Shown here in pieces: positions 23,408 to 32,176 of a stretch of DNA of 43,571 nt. The notes under the pieces are model-generated. The model made no database searches and was not told the DNA's origin. It was given only the letters and a program-made list of their open reading frames with translations. The position numbers and the translations under genes were made by a program. The stretch is from NCBI RefSeq assembly GCF_024055715.1, contig NZ_JAMXMV010000039.1:1-43571 (forward strand), read 5' to 3'. The DNA comes from Actinoallomurus soli (GTDB lineage: Bacteria; Actinomycetota; Actinomycetes; Streptosporangiales; Streptosporangiaceae). Numbering within the stretch: position 1 is the first letter of the stretch; each line of letters starts with the position of its first letter.

Positions 23408-24350
23408 CTAGGCGTGCTGTCCGGGCAGGTTGGTGACGCGGCTGGCTGGGGGTTGGCCGCCGATGCCGGTGTGGGGTCGGTGGTAGACCAGTCCAGCCAG
23501 TCGCTGAAGGCGGCTTGGCGTTGGGTTTTTGAGGTGTAGGGCTGGTGGTAGGCCCATTCCTCGGTCAGGGTGCGGTGGAAGCGTTCGACCTTGCCGTTGG
23601 TCTGGAGCCGCCAGGGCCGGGTCCAGCGGGGGGATGCCGAGTTCGTCGCAGGTGGTGCGCCAGGTGTTCTTGGTGTAGGCCCAGGCGTTGTCGGTGATGA
23701 CTTGTTTGATGGTGATGCCGCGGGCGGCGAACCAGGCGGTGGCGCGCCTGAGGAACGCGGCGCAGGTGGCGGCGGTCTCATCGGTCAGGGTTTCGGTGTA
23801 GGCCAGGCGGGAGTGGTCATCCAGGGCGGTATGCAGGTAGAGGTAGCCGGCGCCGTCGCGTTTTCGGTTCTTGCGGCCGGCCGCGCGTCCGAGGATTTTG
23901 TGGCCGCCCGCCGCCGGGGATGCGGCCGAGTTTTTTGACGTCGATGTGGACCAGGTCGCCGGGCCGGTCGCGTTCGTAGCGGCGGATGGGTTCGCCGGTG
24001 GCCCGGTCGCAGACCGTCAGGGGTGGCAGGGCGTGGCGGGTGAGGATGCGGTGTGCGGTGGATGGCGCGATGCCGGTGCGGGCGGCCAGCCGGACAGGCC
24101 CGATACGGTGCGCCCGGCGCAGGGCGACTACGCGCGCTTCGACCTGCGGTGGTGTGGGTGGGGACTGTGGTGCGGGCGGCTGGATCGGTCGTGCATGCCC
24201 TCGGCGCCCAATTGGCGGTAGCGGGTGGCCCAGCGTGCGGCGGTGGTGTGGAGGAGCGCGTTCGCCGAGGAGGAGCCGGGTTCGCGGTCGCGACGACGAC
24301 CCGCTGCCCCTGCTCGGTCCACAGGGTCTGCTGGCTGACGGCCATCGGAC
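23408..24350 (-). pseudogene. IS481-family transposase, multiply frameshifted
   Basis: Reading leftward, three frames alternate to give one IS481 transposase: HTTAARWATRYRQLGAEGMH and DRSSRPHHSP, then VEARVVALRRAHRIGPVRLA...ERDRPGDLVHIDVKKLGRI, GYLYLHTALDDHSRLAYTETL, ITIKQVITDNAWAYTKNTW, TNGKVERFHRTLTEEWAYHQ and finally TGIGGQPPASRVTNLPGQHA. The first Asp (HIDVKK), second Asp (ITDNAW) and Glu (KVERFHRT) of the DDE triad are still visible. At least four frame switches make it inactive. It ends inside a truncated XRE regulator, so it marks an old insertion. Confidence 0.82.
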
Positions 24351-24362
24351 CCCCAGGGGATG

Positions 24363-24762
24363 CCGCATGTCGTAAACGCCGACATCGCAGGCGCGGACCT
24401 TGTGGTCGGACCACAGGGCGGTGAACTCCGGGCTCCGCATCGTCAGCTCACCGATCAGTGACGCGAGCGCCGGGTCACCGGGATTCCGGCCGGCCGCCAG
24501 CCGCAGGTTGCCACCGCTCGGCGTTCTCCAGCCTCAGGGCCTGGGCGATCGCGTCGAGCACGTCAGGGGACGCGCCCCGCGAGTGTCTCTGTTCGAGCCT
24601 GGCGTAATACGACGCGCTCTCCCCGGCGAGCAGCGCCAGTTCGTCGCGCCGCAGCCCGGGCGCGCGCCGCCGGTCTCCGTACGGCACCAGCCCGACGTCC
24701 TCCGGTCGCAGCCGGGCACGGCGGGCGCGCAGGAACGCGCCGAGCTGTCGTTCTCCGTCCAT
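24363..24762 (-). pseudogene. XRE/MmyB-like regulator, truncated and interrupted by IS481
   Basis: From ATG 24760-24762 the frame gives MDGERQLGAFLRARRARLRP, then LRRDELALLAGESASYYARLEQ and ASPDVLDAIAQALRLENAE: the HTH and following helix of MmyB-like regulators. It stops at ~24475. A later piece in another frame (ALASLIGELTMRSPEFTALW, DHKVRACDVGVYDMRHPLG, ~24363-24475) matches the middle of the MmyB-like ligand domain. About 80 residues between the pieces and the last ~60 residues are missing, and the IS481 remnant begins where the similarity ends. Confidence 0.72.
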
Positions 24763-25801
24763 GGGCACCAGTCTGGGAGGTCCGTCGATCTCTAGCCACG
24801 CCCTGCCATGGATAGGCAACGCGTGGAATCGATAGCGGCCGCGCCCTTCCGCGGAATGATCCGCCTTTCGCAGGCCGAAACGAATCGTGTCTCGCACACG
24901 TATGGCGGTGACCCGCGATGGTCACCACCAGTTCAGCTGGTAAAGCCCTTCACCTGCGGGCAGGGGAATCCGTGGAGCATGCCCTTCTGGGCGTAAACGT
25001 CTCCGGCGAAAACGCAGGCACGATACGTGAGGTACACGACGCCGTAACGGGCGTGTCGGCGGATGCGCTCGATGCGCCGGCGACGCAGAACGCCGCGGCC
25101 GAGGCGACGATGCCGGTGATGACGCCTGCTTCTTCGGATGACGAGGTTCTACAAGGCTTCCTCCTGGATGACGACGCGGGAATCGCGTTGCGCGATTTGA
25201 CCGGCCGGTTCGGACGGTAGTACGAGGGGCAGAGCCCAGCCCGGCGGAACGTCATCGAAGTCCCCGAAAAGGGGATTGGCTTTCGTTGTGGCTTTACGGC
25301 GAACGCCGTCACGTTCCGGTGCGGGCGATACGCCGATCGGCGGGCCGGCCTGGACAATGAAAGCCGGTTCACGCCGGGGCCTCGGCCGGTGACGACGTCG
25401 ATGACGGTGAGACCCGAAGAGGGACGTTGCAGGATTATGGGGCGCCAACGTAGAACGGACATCGGCGTTCGCTCGATGGCGACACGAAGAAAAGGAATCT
25501 CGAATATGACAGTTCGCGGCAGGTCGCTGGTCGCCGCGCTTGGATCGCCCAGGCGATGCTGCGCTCGTCGAGCGGCGTGATCGGCGTATCCGGGTACTCC
25601 TTCAGATCGCGATGCTCTTCGGCACGGTCTGCGGCCTCCTGGCAAGGCTGCTCCGCGCTTGCGCGCCTCCGTCTCCGACCCCGCGCCCGCCACCGGATAC
25701 GGTCGGCCCGGAGCGGCGTGTGCCCGGCGGTGACGCCGCACTTGCGGGCGGTCGGACGTCGGGCGGGATCGCCCGGGCACGTGCTCCCTCTCTCGGCCTC
25801 G
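24763..25801. other. about 1 kb without an assignable gene
   Basis: No reading frame is convincing. On the minus strand ~25139-24950 one frame gives a hydrophobic, signal-like stretch (ITGIVASAAAFCVAGASSASA followed by DTPVTA), and a neighbouring frame continues YRACVFAGDVYAQKGMLHGF. These may be two halves of a frameshifted small secreted protein. Around 25500-25630 a minus frame reads EYPDTPITPLDERSIAWAIQ, possibly the end of an unknown gene. Both remain unassigned. Confidence 0.3.
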
Positions 25802-26170
25802 TTCGAGCGGGTGGCCCGCCGGGGTGCCGGCTACGTCGGCGGCTCGGTGCCGGCGCCCATGGTCGCGTCGGCCTTCGACGCGGTCCGTGCCGCGTGGGCG
25901 ACGGCCGGGCGCGAAGGCTCGCCCCGCCTGGTCGCGCTCGCCTACTCCGCGCTGGGCCACACCGAGCAGGGCCACGCCAACGTCTGGGACTACTACCAGG
26001 GCACGGGTGATGAGGTGGCACGCCTCATCACCGATGGCATGGCCTCCGGGCCGGGACGGGTCAAGGACGCCGTGGCCGCGTTCGCCGACATCGGAGCCGA
26101 CGAACTCGTCCTCAACCCCGCGGTCGGAGACCCGGACGAGATCGACCGCCTCGCCGACATCGTGCTCTGA
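25802..26170 (+). pseudogene. luciferase-like monooxygenase (LLM class), C-terminal fragment
   Basis: About 122 residues from FERVARRGAGYVGGSVPAP to the stop at 26170 match the C-terminal third of F420- or FMN-dependent luciferase-like monooxygenases, including RLVALAYSALG and a final DELVLNPAVGDPDEIDRLAD helix. Upstream of about 25800 none of the frames resembles the N-terminal barrel of the family, so ~170 residues are missing. It ends 49 bases before the GMC oxidoreductase start, suggesting that the two genes were once an operon of oxidative enzymes. Confidence 0.72.
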
Positions 26171-26219
26171 CCGAGCCGGACCACGCCCGCGTCGCGGGCC
26201 CTGATGAGGAGTGAAGAAC

Positions 26220-27803
26220 GTGGACAAGCGTCAGCGGCACACCGAAGCCGGATTCACCACCGACCCGGCGCGCGCCGCCGAAGAGGAGTTCGACGTCATC
26301 GTGTGCGGCGCGGGCTCGGCGGGGTCGACGCTCGCCGGGACGCTCGCGGCCGACGAGGACCTGCGGGTGCTGCTCGTGGAGGCGGGTCCCGACGACGTCG
26401 ACGCCCGGGTGTCCGATCCCGACCGGTGGTTCGAGAACCTCGGCAGCGAACGCGACTGGGGCTTCGTCACGGCGCCCGGTGCCCACGTCGACGGCCGGCG
26501 GCTGCCGTACTCGATGGGCAAGGGCCTCGGCGGCGGGTCGAGCATCAACGTCGGCGTGTGGTCGCGCGGTCACCGGCGCGACTGGGACGACATGGCGGCG
26601 AGCTGCTCGGACCCGCGCTGGGACTATCGTTCGGCGCTCGGCGCCTACCGCGAGCTCGAGACCTGGCACGGCGAGCCCGACCCCGACCGGCGGGGGACCA
26701 AGGGCCCGATCCACGTCCGTCCGGCACAGCCGCTGCACCCGTTCTTCGCCTCGATGCTCGCCGGCGCCGAGTCCGCGGGCCTCGACCGCTACGACGGCCC
26801 GAACGGGGAACTCGCCGAGCGGGGCACCGGCTGCGCCGTCCGGGACGAGATCATTGAGGACGGCGTGCGGTGCTCGCCCTACCGCGCACTGGTCGCTCCC
26901 CGGCGCCGGCAGCCCAACCTGACGGTGCTGACGGAGACCCTGGTCACCCGGGTCGTGTTCGATCGCGGGCGGGCGGTCGGCGTCGAGGCCCTGTCGGAGG
27001 GCCGGACCGTCCGTTTCCGCGCGGCGCGTGAGGTCGTGCTCAGCCTCGGGGCGGTGCAGACGCCCGCGATCCTCATGCGGTCGGGCATCGGGCCCGCCGG
27101 GCACCTGGAGTCGCACGGGATCGGCGTCCTGGCCGACCTGCCCGGTGTGGGCGCGGGCCTCGACGACCACCTGATGTTCGGCTGCGTGTGGGAGGCCGGC
27201 GCGGCGGAGCTGCCCCCGCCGCCGCGGGCCCAGGCGGTGTGCTTTTGGGGCAGCGACGGACGCGTGGCGTCGCCGAAGTTCGTCATGTACTCCGGCGCGA
27301 GCGCGTTCATGAGCCCCGAGGCGGCGGCGCGGTACGGCATGCCGGAGTCCGCCTTCACCTTCCTGCTCGGCATGCGCCTGCGGTCGCGCGGGTCGGTGCG
27401 GCTCACCTGCGCGGATCCGGCGAGCGCTCCGGTGATCGAGACCGGCTACTTCGACGAGCCCGAGGACCTGCGGGACGCGGTCGAGGCGTACCGGTTCGCC
27501 CAAGAAATCGCCCACGCGCCGGCGATGGGTCCCTACCGGGGCTCCCGCGCGATCCCCGGGACCGTGTCCGACGCAGAGGTCGCCGCCTACATCCGTACGG
27601 CGGCCGGCACCTTCTGGCACCAGTGCGGGACGGCCCGGATCGGTGCGGGCGGCGACGCCGTCGTCGACTCCGAGCTTCGCGTGAGGGGCGTGGCCGGCCT
27701 GCGCGTCGCCGACGCGTCGGTGCTGCCTCGCGTGACCTCCGGGAACACCATGGCCCCGTGCGTGGTCATCGGCCATCGGGCGGCCGGCCTCATCCGCGGC
27801 TGA
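26220..27803 (+). CDS. GMC-family FAD oxidoreductase (alcohol/choline dehydrogenase-like)
   Basis: A 527-residue flavoenzyme. I prefer GTG 26220, which has GAGGAG at 26206-26211, over GTG 26211, which overlaps that site. The FAD-binding GAGSAGS motif is near residue 30, GKGLGGGSSINVGVW (GMC signature 1) at ~98, and signature 2 (SLGAVQTPAILMRSGIGP) at ~280. The C-terminal catalytic region has WHQCGTARIG with the active-site His, and SGNTMAPCVVIG with Asn in the second position. Family members oxidise primary alcohols, sugars or choline with O2 or another acceptor. The specific substrate is unknown. It follows a truncated luciferase-like monooxygenase. Confidence 0.93.
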   Translation: MDKRQRHTEAGFTTDPARAAEEEFDVIVCGAGSAGSTLAGTLAADEDLRVLLVEAGPDDVDARVSDPDRWFENLGSERDWGFVTAPGAHVDGRRLPYSMGKGLGGGSSINVGVWSRGHRRDWDDMAASCSDPRWDYRSALGAYRELETWHGEPDPDRRGTKGPIHVRPAQPLHPFFASMLAGAESAGLDRYDGPNGELAERGTGCAVRDEIIEDGVRCSPYRALVAPRRRQPNLTVLTETLVTRVVFDRGRAVGVEALSEGRTVRFRAAREVVLSLGAVQTPAILMRSGIGPAGHLESHGIGVLADLPGVGAGLDDHLMFGCVWEAGAAELPPPPRAQAVCFWGSDGRVASPKFVMYSGASAFMSPEAAARYGMPESAFTFLLGMRLRSRGSVRLTCADPASAPVIETGYFDEPEDLRDAVEAYRFAQEIAHAPAMGPYRGSRAIPGTVSDAEVAAYIRTAAGTFWHQCGTARIGAGGDAVVDSELRVRGVAGLRVADASVLPRVTSGNTMAPCVVIGHRAAGLIRG

Positions 27804-27804
27804 G

Positions 27805-28190
27805 TCATCGGTTCGGGATGGTGGACGGGGCGAGCAGGACCAGGTCGCGGGCGTGGGCGACGGCCTCGGCGCGGCGGTGGGTGCCGAGCTTGGCGGTCCG
27901 GGACGGGATGCAGGAGGAACAACCACAGTGCGCCGCTGGGCTCGGCGCACTCCAGCGCCCGTTCGAGGGCGCGACCGGCGGTGTCGGTATCGCCGAGCGC
28001 CGCGGCGGCGATGGTTTGCAGCAAGAAGGCCTGGACGAGCCAGGATCTCCCAGGTCGGCGGCGCGGAGGCGTCCAGGACGGGGACGAGCGTGGCGAGCGC
28101 GGCGTGGGGGTCGCCCTGGGCGAGGCGCAGGATCGCCGTGGTGATGCGGATTCCCGCGCGCTCGCGTTCGTGCTCGCCGACGTCGGTGAG
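27805..28190 (-). pseudogene. LuxR/MalT-type regulator, C-terminal remnant
   Basis: Pieces in three frames match the end of a large LuxR (MalT/LAL-like) regulator: GEHERERAGIRITTAILRLA, then QGDPHAALATLVPVLD, then LGDTDTAGRALERALECAEP...ALWLFLLHPVP, and finally AKLGTHRRAEAVAHARDLVL with LAPSTIPNR at the stop. About 75 residues covering most of the DNA-binding HTH are deleted between HPVP and AKLGTHRR. The upstream ATPase/TPR portion is gone, replaced by an IS256 fragment. Not functional. Confidence 0.72.
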
Positions 28191-28400
28191 GACCGGCCCG
28201 GGTGTCCCAGTCCCGATCCCGGTAGCCGTTGCGGCGGTCGACCCGTTCACCGGACCGCTGCCCATACTCGGCGCCGCACAAGGCGGCGGCCTCGGCGCTC
28301 ATCAGCGCTTCGGCCATGGTCTTGACCATCTTGGCCAGCAGATCCGGCTCACACGCCCCGATCTGCTCGGCGATCCAGCAGGCGGGGTCCACACTGTCAC
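28191..28400 (-). mobile_element. IS256-family transposase, N-terminal fragment
   Basis: SVDPACWIAEQIGACEPDLL, then AKMVKTMAEALMSAEAAALCGAEYGQ and RVDRRNGYRDRDWDTRAG, is the N-terminal ~68 residues of an IS256-type transposase. It breaks off at ~28195, where the LuxR remnant begins. About 65 bp (28336-28400) are nearly identical to the scrap at 13548-13612. The catalytic DDE region is absent. Confidence 0.8.
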
Positions 28401-28526
28401 GTTCCGGTCGGCGCCGGGCGAGCGTGCGCAGTTGCCGGTAGATCGGACACGCCAGTCGCCGGATCCCGGGCGCGAGACACGCGTCATCGCCTGATCAGCC
28501 CAGCCCCTGCCGAAGAGCTGCACCCC

Positions 28527-30893
28527 TCAGGGTTCGCCGCAACCCGTCGGCTGAGGGGCGGCCCAGTCTGTCGGGGTCCAGGGGATCGGCCACTCATTCT
28601 CGGTGGTGTCGAGCCGCTGCTGCGCAACGGCCGCCCTGGGGTGGCTGAGCTTCTCGAAGAGGTGAAGTGCTTGCTGCCAGGCGTGACGGGCGTGGTCGAA
28701 GTGGCCGGCGGTGGCGTGGGTCTCGCCGGTGCCGAAGAGTGCGTCCGCCTGGAGGAAGGTGTCAGAGAGGAGGAGGGCGAGGTGTTGTTGTTCGCGGTAG
28801 AGAGCGAATGCGCTGTCGAGGTCGGTGTCGACAAGGTGGAACCAGGCGAGATTGCCGATGGCCAGGACTTCGCCGCGGCGGTAGGCCAGCTGCCGGTAGA
28901 TCGCGAGGGCCTGATGAGTATCGGCGAAGGCTTGAGCCAGGCGTCCCAAGCGTTGTTGCAGCACCCCCCGGTTCAACAGTGCTGTCGCGCGGGCCCGACG
29001 CGTGTCTTCGCCGTGGAGCAGGCCAAGGGCCTGGGTGAAGAGGGCGACACTGTACTCCTGATTGCCCCGTTGGCATTGGACCGTGCCGTAGTCGATCAGG
29101 GCTGAGCCCTCGCCAGAAGGGTCGACGACAGTGCGGTAGATCTCGAGTGCCCTCAGGCAGCTGTCTTCTGCTTCGTCGAGGCGGTCCATCCTCCAGTAGA
29201 CGCTGCCGAGTCCGGACAGCATCAGGGCCTCGGCGGCCTGGTCGCCGGCGGCCTGCGCGGCCACGACAGCGAGTTGCTGTGCGGCGAGCAAGTCGTCGAA
29301 CTGATTGCGGACGATACAGAACTCCTTCTGGACCGAGGCGAGCTGCCACACGCGGCGGTGAAGTCCGGCTCGGGCAGCAGAGTTCTGGATGGCGGCGAGG
29401 TTCTGCCGTTCGTTCTCGAACCACGTCAGGCCCTGGTCGTAGCCGGCGAAACGCATGGGCCTTGCGGCCTCTTCGGGCGGGAAACCGGACAGGGGCGGGG
29501 TACCGATCGCGAGTGCCGCGGCGTAGCCGGTGGCCACGGCCCAGGTCGCCAGCCGGGCCACAGGTGCGGTGGGGTCCGGCTCCGGGTCGGCGTCGGCGAG
29601 TTCGGCGGCATAAGCCCGCAGCAGGTCGTGGAGTTCGTAGCGGCCGGGCGTGTTCTGGCGGATCAGGTTCTCGTCCTGGAGCTGCTCGAGGGCGCCTTCG
29701 GCCTCGTGATCGGGGATGTCGGCGAGTGCGGCGAGGATGGCCGGGGTGAAGTCGGGACCGGGATGGTGGCCGAGGAGGCGGAAGACGCGCCGGAGCGGCC
29801 CGGCGAGGTCCCGGTAGGAGAGTTCGAAGACGGGGCGTATCGCCCGGCCGCCGGCGCGGATCGCCTCCAGCCGCCCGGCCTGCATCCGGTCGGCGTGCTC
29901 GGCAAGGCTCCACGCGGGCCGGGAACGGAGCCGCGCGGCAGTCAGTGCTAAGGCCAGCGGAAGACGGTCGCAGTACTCCACGATCCGGGTGGCCGCGTCG
30001 AGTTCGGCGGTGACGCGGTCCCGTCCGGCGATCCGCATCAGCAGGTCGAGTGATTCGGTGTCGGTGAAGGTGCCGATCAGGTGCGGGGTCACGCCGTCAA
30101 GGCCGGCGAGGCTACGGCGGCTGGTGATCAGGACCAGGCAGGTCGGGCCGGCGGGGATGAGGTCGTGGACCTGATCCTCGTCGGCGGCGTTGTCGAGCAG
30201 GATCAGCGCACCGCGTTCGCGTAGCCGGTCGCGGTACATCGCCGCCCGCTCCTCCCGGCTTACGGGGACCTGCTGCGCGGGCACACCGAGCTGCCGCAAG
30301 AACGCCTCCAGTACCGCGGCGGGGTCGGCGGCCGGGACATCAGGGTCGAAGCCGCGCAGGTTCACGTGTAGTTGGACGTCGGTGAAGTGGCCGGCGCGGA
30401 CCAGTTCGTGGGCGACGCGGACGGCGAGCTGGGTCTTGCCCACCCCCGCCATGCCCTCGATCGCGGAGATCACGACCGTTCGAGCATTCCCGCTGCCGTG
30501 CCGGCGTGTAGCGGTTTCGATGAGCCGTGTCAGCTCATCTTCACGGCCGGTGAAGGTCGCGAGCTCCGCGGGAAGCTGACCGAACACACCGACCGGACCG
30601 CCGATCTTCGTCAGCCCGTGGACCTTGACGCACGCCTCCCGCCAGCGAGCCACACCGGCCTCGTCCACTCCCAGCGCCCGGACGATCGCGACCACCAGAT
30701 CCAGATCCAGGCGACGCCGGCCGGCCTTGAAGGCATCCACGACCGTGAACGGTGACACGACCCGCGGAGGCTTCATGAAAGGCCCGGCCTGTCTGGCCAG
30801 CGTCCGATAGGACGGCGTCCCTGCCCACACCCGAAGCTCACCCAGCAAGCCGATGAACTCCGCCAGATCCGTGGCCTTACCCGGATCCGGCAT
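28527..30893 (-). CDS. STAND/NB-ARC-TPR regulator (AfsR-like without SARP domain)
   Basis: A 788-residue cytosolic signal-transduction ATPase. The start at ATG 30891-30893 has GGGGGTG upstream. Residues ~1-95 form a small helical HTH-like N-terminal domain (YRTLARQAG, then VVDAFKAGRRRLDLDLVVAIVRALG). The NB-ARC ATPase runs from ~110, with P-loop GMAGVGKTQ at 147-155, Walker B ALILLDNA at ~229-236, LITSRR sensor and CDRLPLALAL. A winged-helix segment (LLRAYAAEL) precedes TPR-like repeats (~540-760) such as GLGSVYWRMDRLDEAEDSCLRALEIY. Proteins of this type switch between ADP and ATP states and regulate secondary metabolism or respond to stress. It is divergent from a small secreted protein, its likeliest target. 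Confidence 0.9.
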   Translation of the reverse strand: MPDPGKATDLAEFIGLLGELRVWAGTPSYRTLARQAGPFMKPPRVVSPFTVVDAFKAGRRRLDLDLVVAIVRALGVDEAGVARWREACVKVHGLTKIGGPVGVFGQLPAELATFTGREDELTRLIETATRRHGSGNARTVVISAIEGMAGVGKTQLAVRVAHELVRAGHFTDVQLHVNLRGFDPDVPAADPAAVLEAFLRQLGVPAQQVPVSREERAAMYRDRLRERGALILLDNAADEDQVHDLIPAGPTCLVLITSRRSLAGLDGVTPHLIGTFTDTESLDLLMRIAGRDRVTAELDAATRIVEYCDRLPLALALTAARLRSRPAWSLAEHADRMQAGRLEAIRAGGRAIRPVFELSYRDLAGPLRRVFRLLGHHPGPDFTPAILAALADIPDHEAEGALEQLQDENLIRQNTPGRYELHDLLRAYAAELADADPEPDPTAPVARLATWAVATGYAAALAIGTPPLSGFPPEEAARPMRFAGYDQGLTWFENERQNLAAIQNSAARAGLHRRVWQLASVQKEFCIVRNQFDDLLAAQQLAVVAAQAAGDQAAEALMLSGLGSVYWRMDRLDEAEDSCLRALEIYRTVVDPSGEGSALIDYGTVQCQRGNQEYSVALFTQALGLLHGEDTRRARATALLNRGVLQQRLGRLAQAFADTHQALAIYRQLAYRRGEVLAIGNLAWFHLVDTDLDSAFALYREQQHLALLLSDTFLQADALFGTGETHATAGHFDHARHAWQQALHLFEKLSHPRAAVAQQRLDTTENEWPIPWTPTDWAAPQPTGCGEP

Positions 30894-31343
30894 CACACCC
30901 CCGTGTCGTACCACGACACCCACCCCCGAAAGCCGTACACCCCTGAACGACACGGTAAATGAGCGTGTGTGGGATGTGTGGATTCGTGTGGGAATCGAGA
31001 CTTGGCCGGGCTTCCTCCCGCAGAGTGATTGTGCTGAGAGGGCGGGTCATACGACCGGACTAGATGGCCGAGATCGGTCATGCGACCGGGTGACCTTGCC
31101 CCCTCTGTTCCAGGGGTGGTCTGGGTGACCGTTCCGGCCGGTCCGGTAAGGGTGACCGAACCACTGCAAGAGCTCCAAACCCGCCATCGGCACGAACAAA
31201 GGAGGAGCACACAATAACCGTCGGCAACTGGCTACCAGGCAAGGACCATCCGCCACATTGCGTGATAGCTCACGCTACTGGCCGACTGCCGATGGAGATC
31301 GTCCGTGTCGCTGGCACCTTCATCAACGGAAAAGGAGTACCAA
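30894..31343. promoter_or_regulatory. regulatory region with repeated dyads between STAND gene and secreted-protein gene
   Basis: This 450-base gap holds no gene. It contains two copies of GGTCATRCGACCGG (31045-31058 and 31076-31089), each a GGTC-N4-GACC dyad, 31 bases apart, which is about three helical turns. Three GGGTGACC direct repeats follow at 31088-31095, 31123-31130 and 31150-31157. Periodic same-face sites are typical of cooperative activator binding. The STAND regulator is the obvious candidate, but that is inference. Confidence 0.5.
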
Positions 31344-31673
31344 GTGAGGAAACCGTTCTCCGGCCGCCGCCTCGGCGCTGCCACTGCACTGACTGCGATC
31401 ACCCTCGTCGGTGGAGGCTTGGCGATGGCGCCGGCCGCATCCGCCGCGGTGACCGGGAAGACCGCGACCACGCCCGTGAAACCAGCCTCGTCGGGCCAGT
31501 GCCAATACGTCCTCATCACCAGCGGCTACCCGCTAACGACCGCCCGGGCCCAGGCCTGTGAAAACGGAGCTTCAGGTAGCTGGATTTCCTTCGATCTGTG
31601 CTATATCGGACTTACAGGAACCAACGTCACGGACTATGTCGCAACGCTGGCCTGCAACGCAGCCGGTGACTGA
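31344..31673 (+). CDS. small secreted four-cysteine protein
   Basis: A 109-residue protein. GTG 31344 has AAAGGAG at 31331-31337. A Sec signal peptide (~1-33: MRKPFSGRRLG, then hydrophobic ATALTAITLVGGGLAMAP, cleavage after ASA) precedes a mature chain of ~76 residues. The mature part has Cys in GQCQYVLITSGYP, QACENG, DLCYIG and LACNAA, enough for two disulfides. I do not know a function. Similar small secreted proteins with this C...Y...C...C...C pattern occur in actinomycetes. Divergent from a STAND regulator, and with repeated operator-like dyads upstream, it may be an induced extracellular peptide such as an inhibitor or signal, but this is speculative. Confidence 0.72.
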   Translation: MRKPFSGRRLGAATALTAITLVGGGLAMAPAASAAVTGKTATTPVKPASSGQCQYVLITSGYPLTTARAQACENGASGSWISFDLCYIGLTGTNVTDYVATLACNAAGD

Positions 31674-31756
31674 CGCCCCGGAGCAGCCGACCGCGAAGAA
31701 GGCCCGCCGCTCGGGTCCGTGAAACAGCCGCGAAGTGGAGCGTTCATCTAGGTCAC

Positions 31757-31810
31757 GGCCCGTCTCAGAAACCGTCTCTCAGGACTCCGAGGTTGTGAGA
31801 GACGGTTCTG
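31757..31810. mobile_element. Tn3-like terminal repeat and adjacent hairpin
   Basis: GGCCCGTCTCAGAAACCG (from 31757) resembles the tip of Tn21-subgroup Tn3 inverted repeats (GGGGTCGTCTCAGAAAACGG). The inner part CAGAAACCGTCTCTCA (31766-31781) is repeated in inverted orientation as TGAGAGACGGTTCTG (31796-31810), with one base extra in the left arm, giving a stable hairpin. A resolvase remnant starts ~180 bases to the right, consistent with a transposon end. Identity to a specific element is unproven. Confidence 0.5.
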
Positions 31811-31987
31811 CGAACGGCGACCTGGGGGAGCGCCCGTGCCGAACGCACGGCACGTTGCCCGCGCACAAGGCCGCGACCGCTCTCATCAAGCGCCGGGTGC
31901 CGGTGGGCGCACCCATCGGGACCCTGATCGGGTCCGCCTCCGGCCGGCGAGGGTCTTTCCTGTGCGTCAGCGGCCTGGCGATCCTCA

Positions 31988-32118
31988 GTGCGCTATCCGG
32001 AAGGCCGCGCTCGCCCGGCAGATCTACGACGCGAGAGAGAACCGTGCAGCCGATCGCCGACCCGTTCGGTGTGCCGCGCTCGATGGTCTACGGACACCTC
32101 GACAGAACAACGATCCTC
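31988..32118 (+). pseudogene. serine resolvase C-terminal HTH remnant (Tn3-type)
   Basis: In two frames the sequence gives RKAALARQIYDARE and RTVQPIADPFGVPRSMVYGHL, then DRTTI, the DNA-binding helix-turn-helix end of Tn3-family resolvases/invertases (…ALARQMYD…IAD.FGVPRSTVYGHL…). The catalytic serine domain is missing and there is a frameshift between the pieces at ~32030. It fits with the Tn3-like end just upstream. Confidence 0.65.
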
Positions 32119-32176
32119 CCTGGTCGGCGTCGAACCCGCGCAGTTCCTTCGACTCGAAGCCGTTCGCTCGGAGCCT

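Noticed and set aside
28667-29951. Several + strand frames opposite the STAND gene
   Set aside because: Antisense shadows with Arg-rich or Gly-rich composition. The minus-strand protein has clear NB-ARC and TPR motifs.
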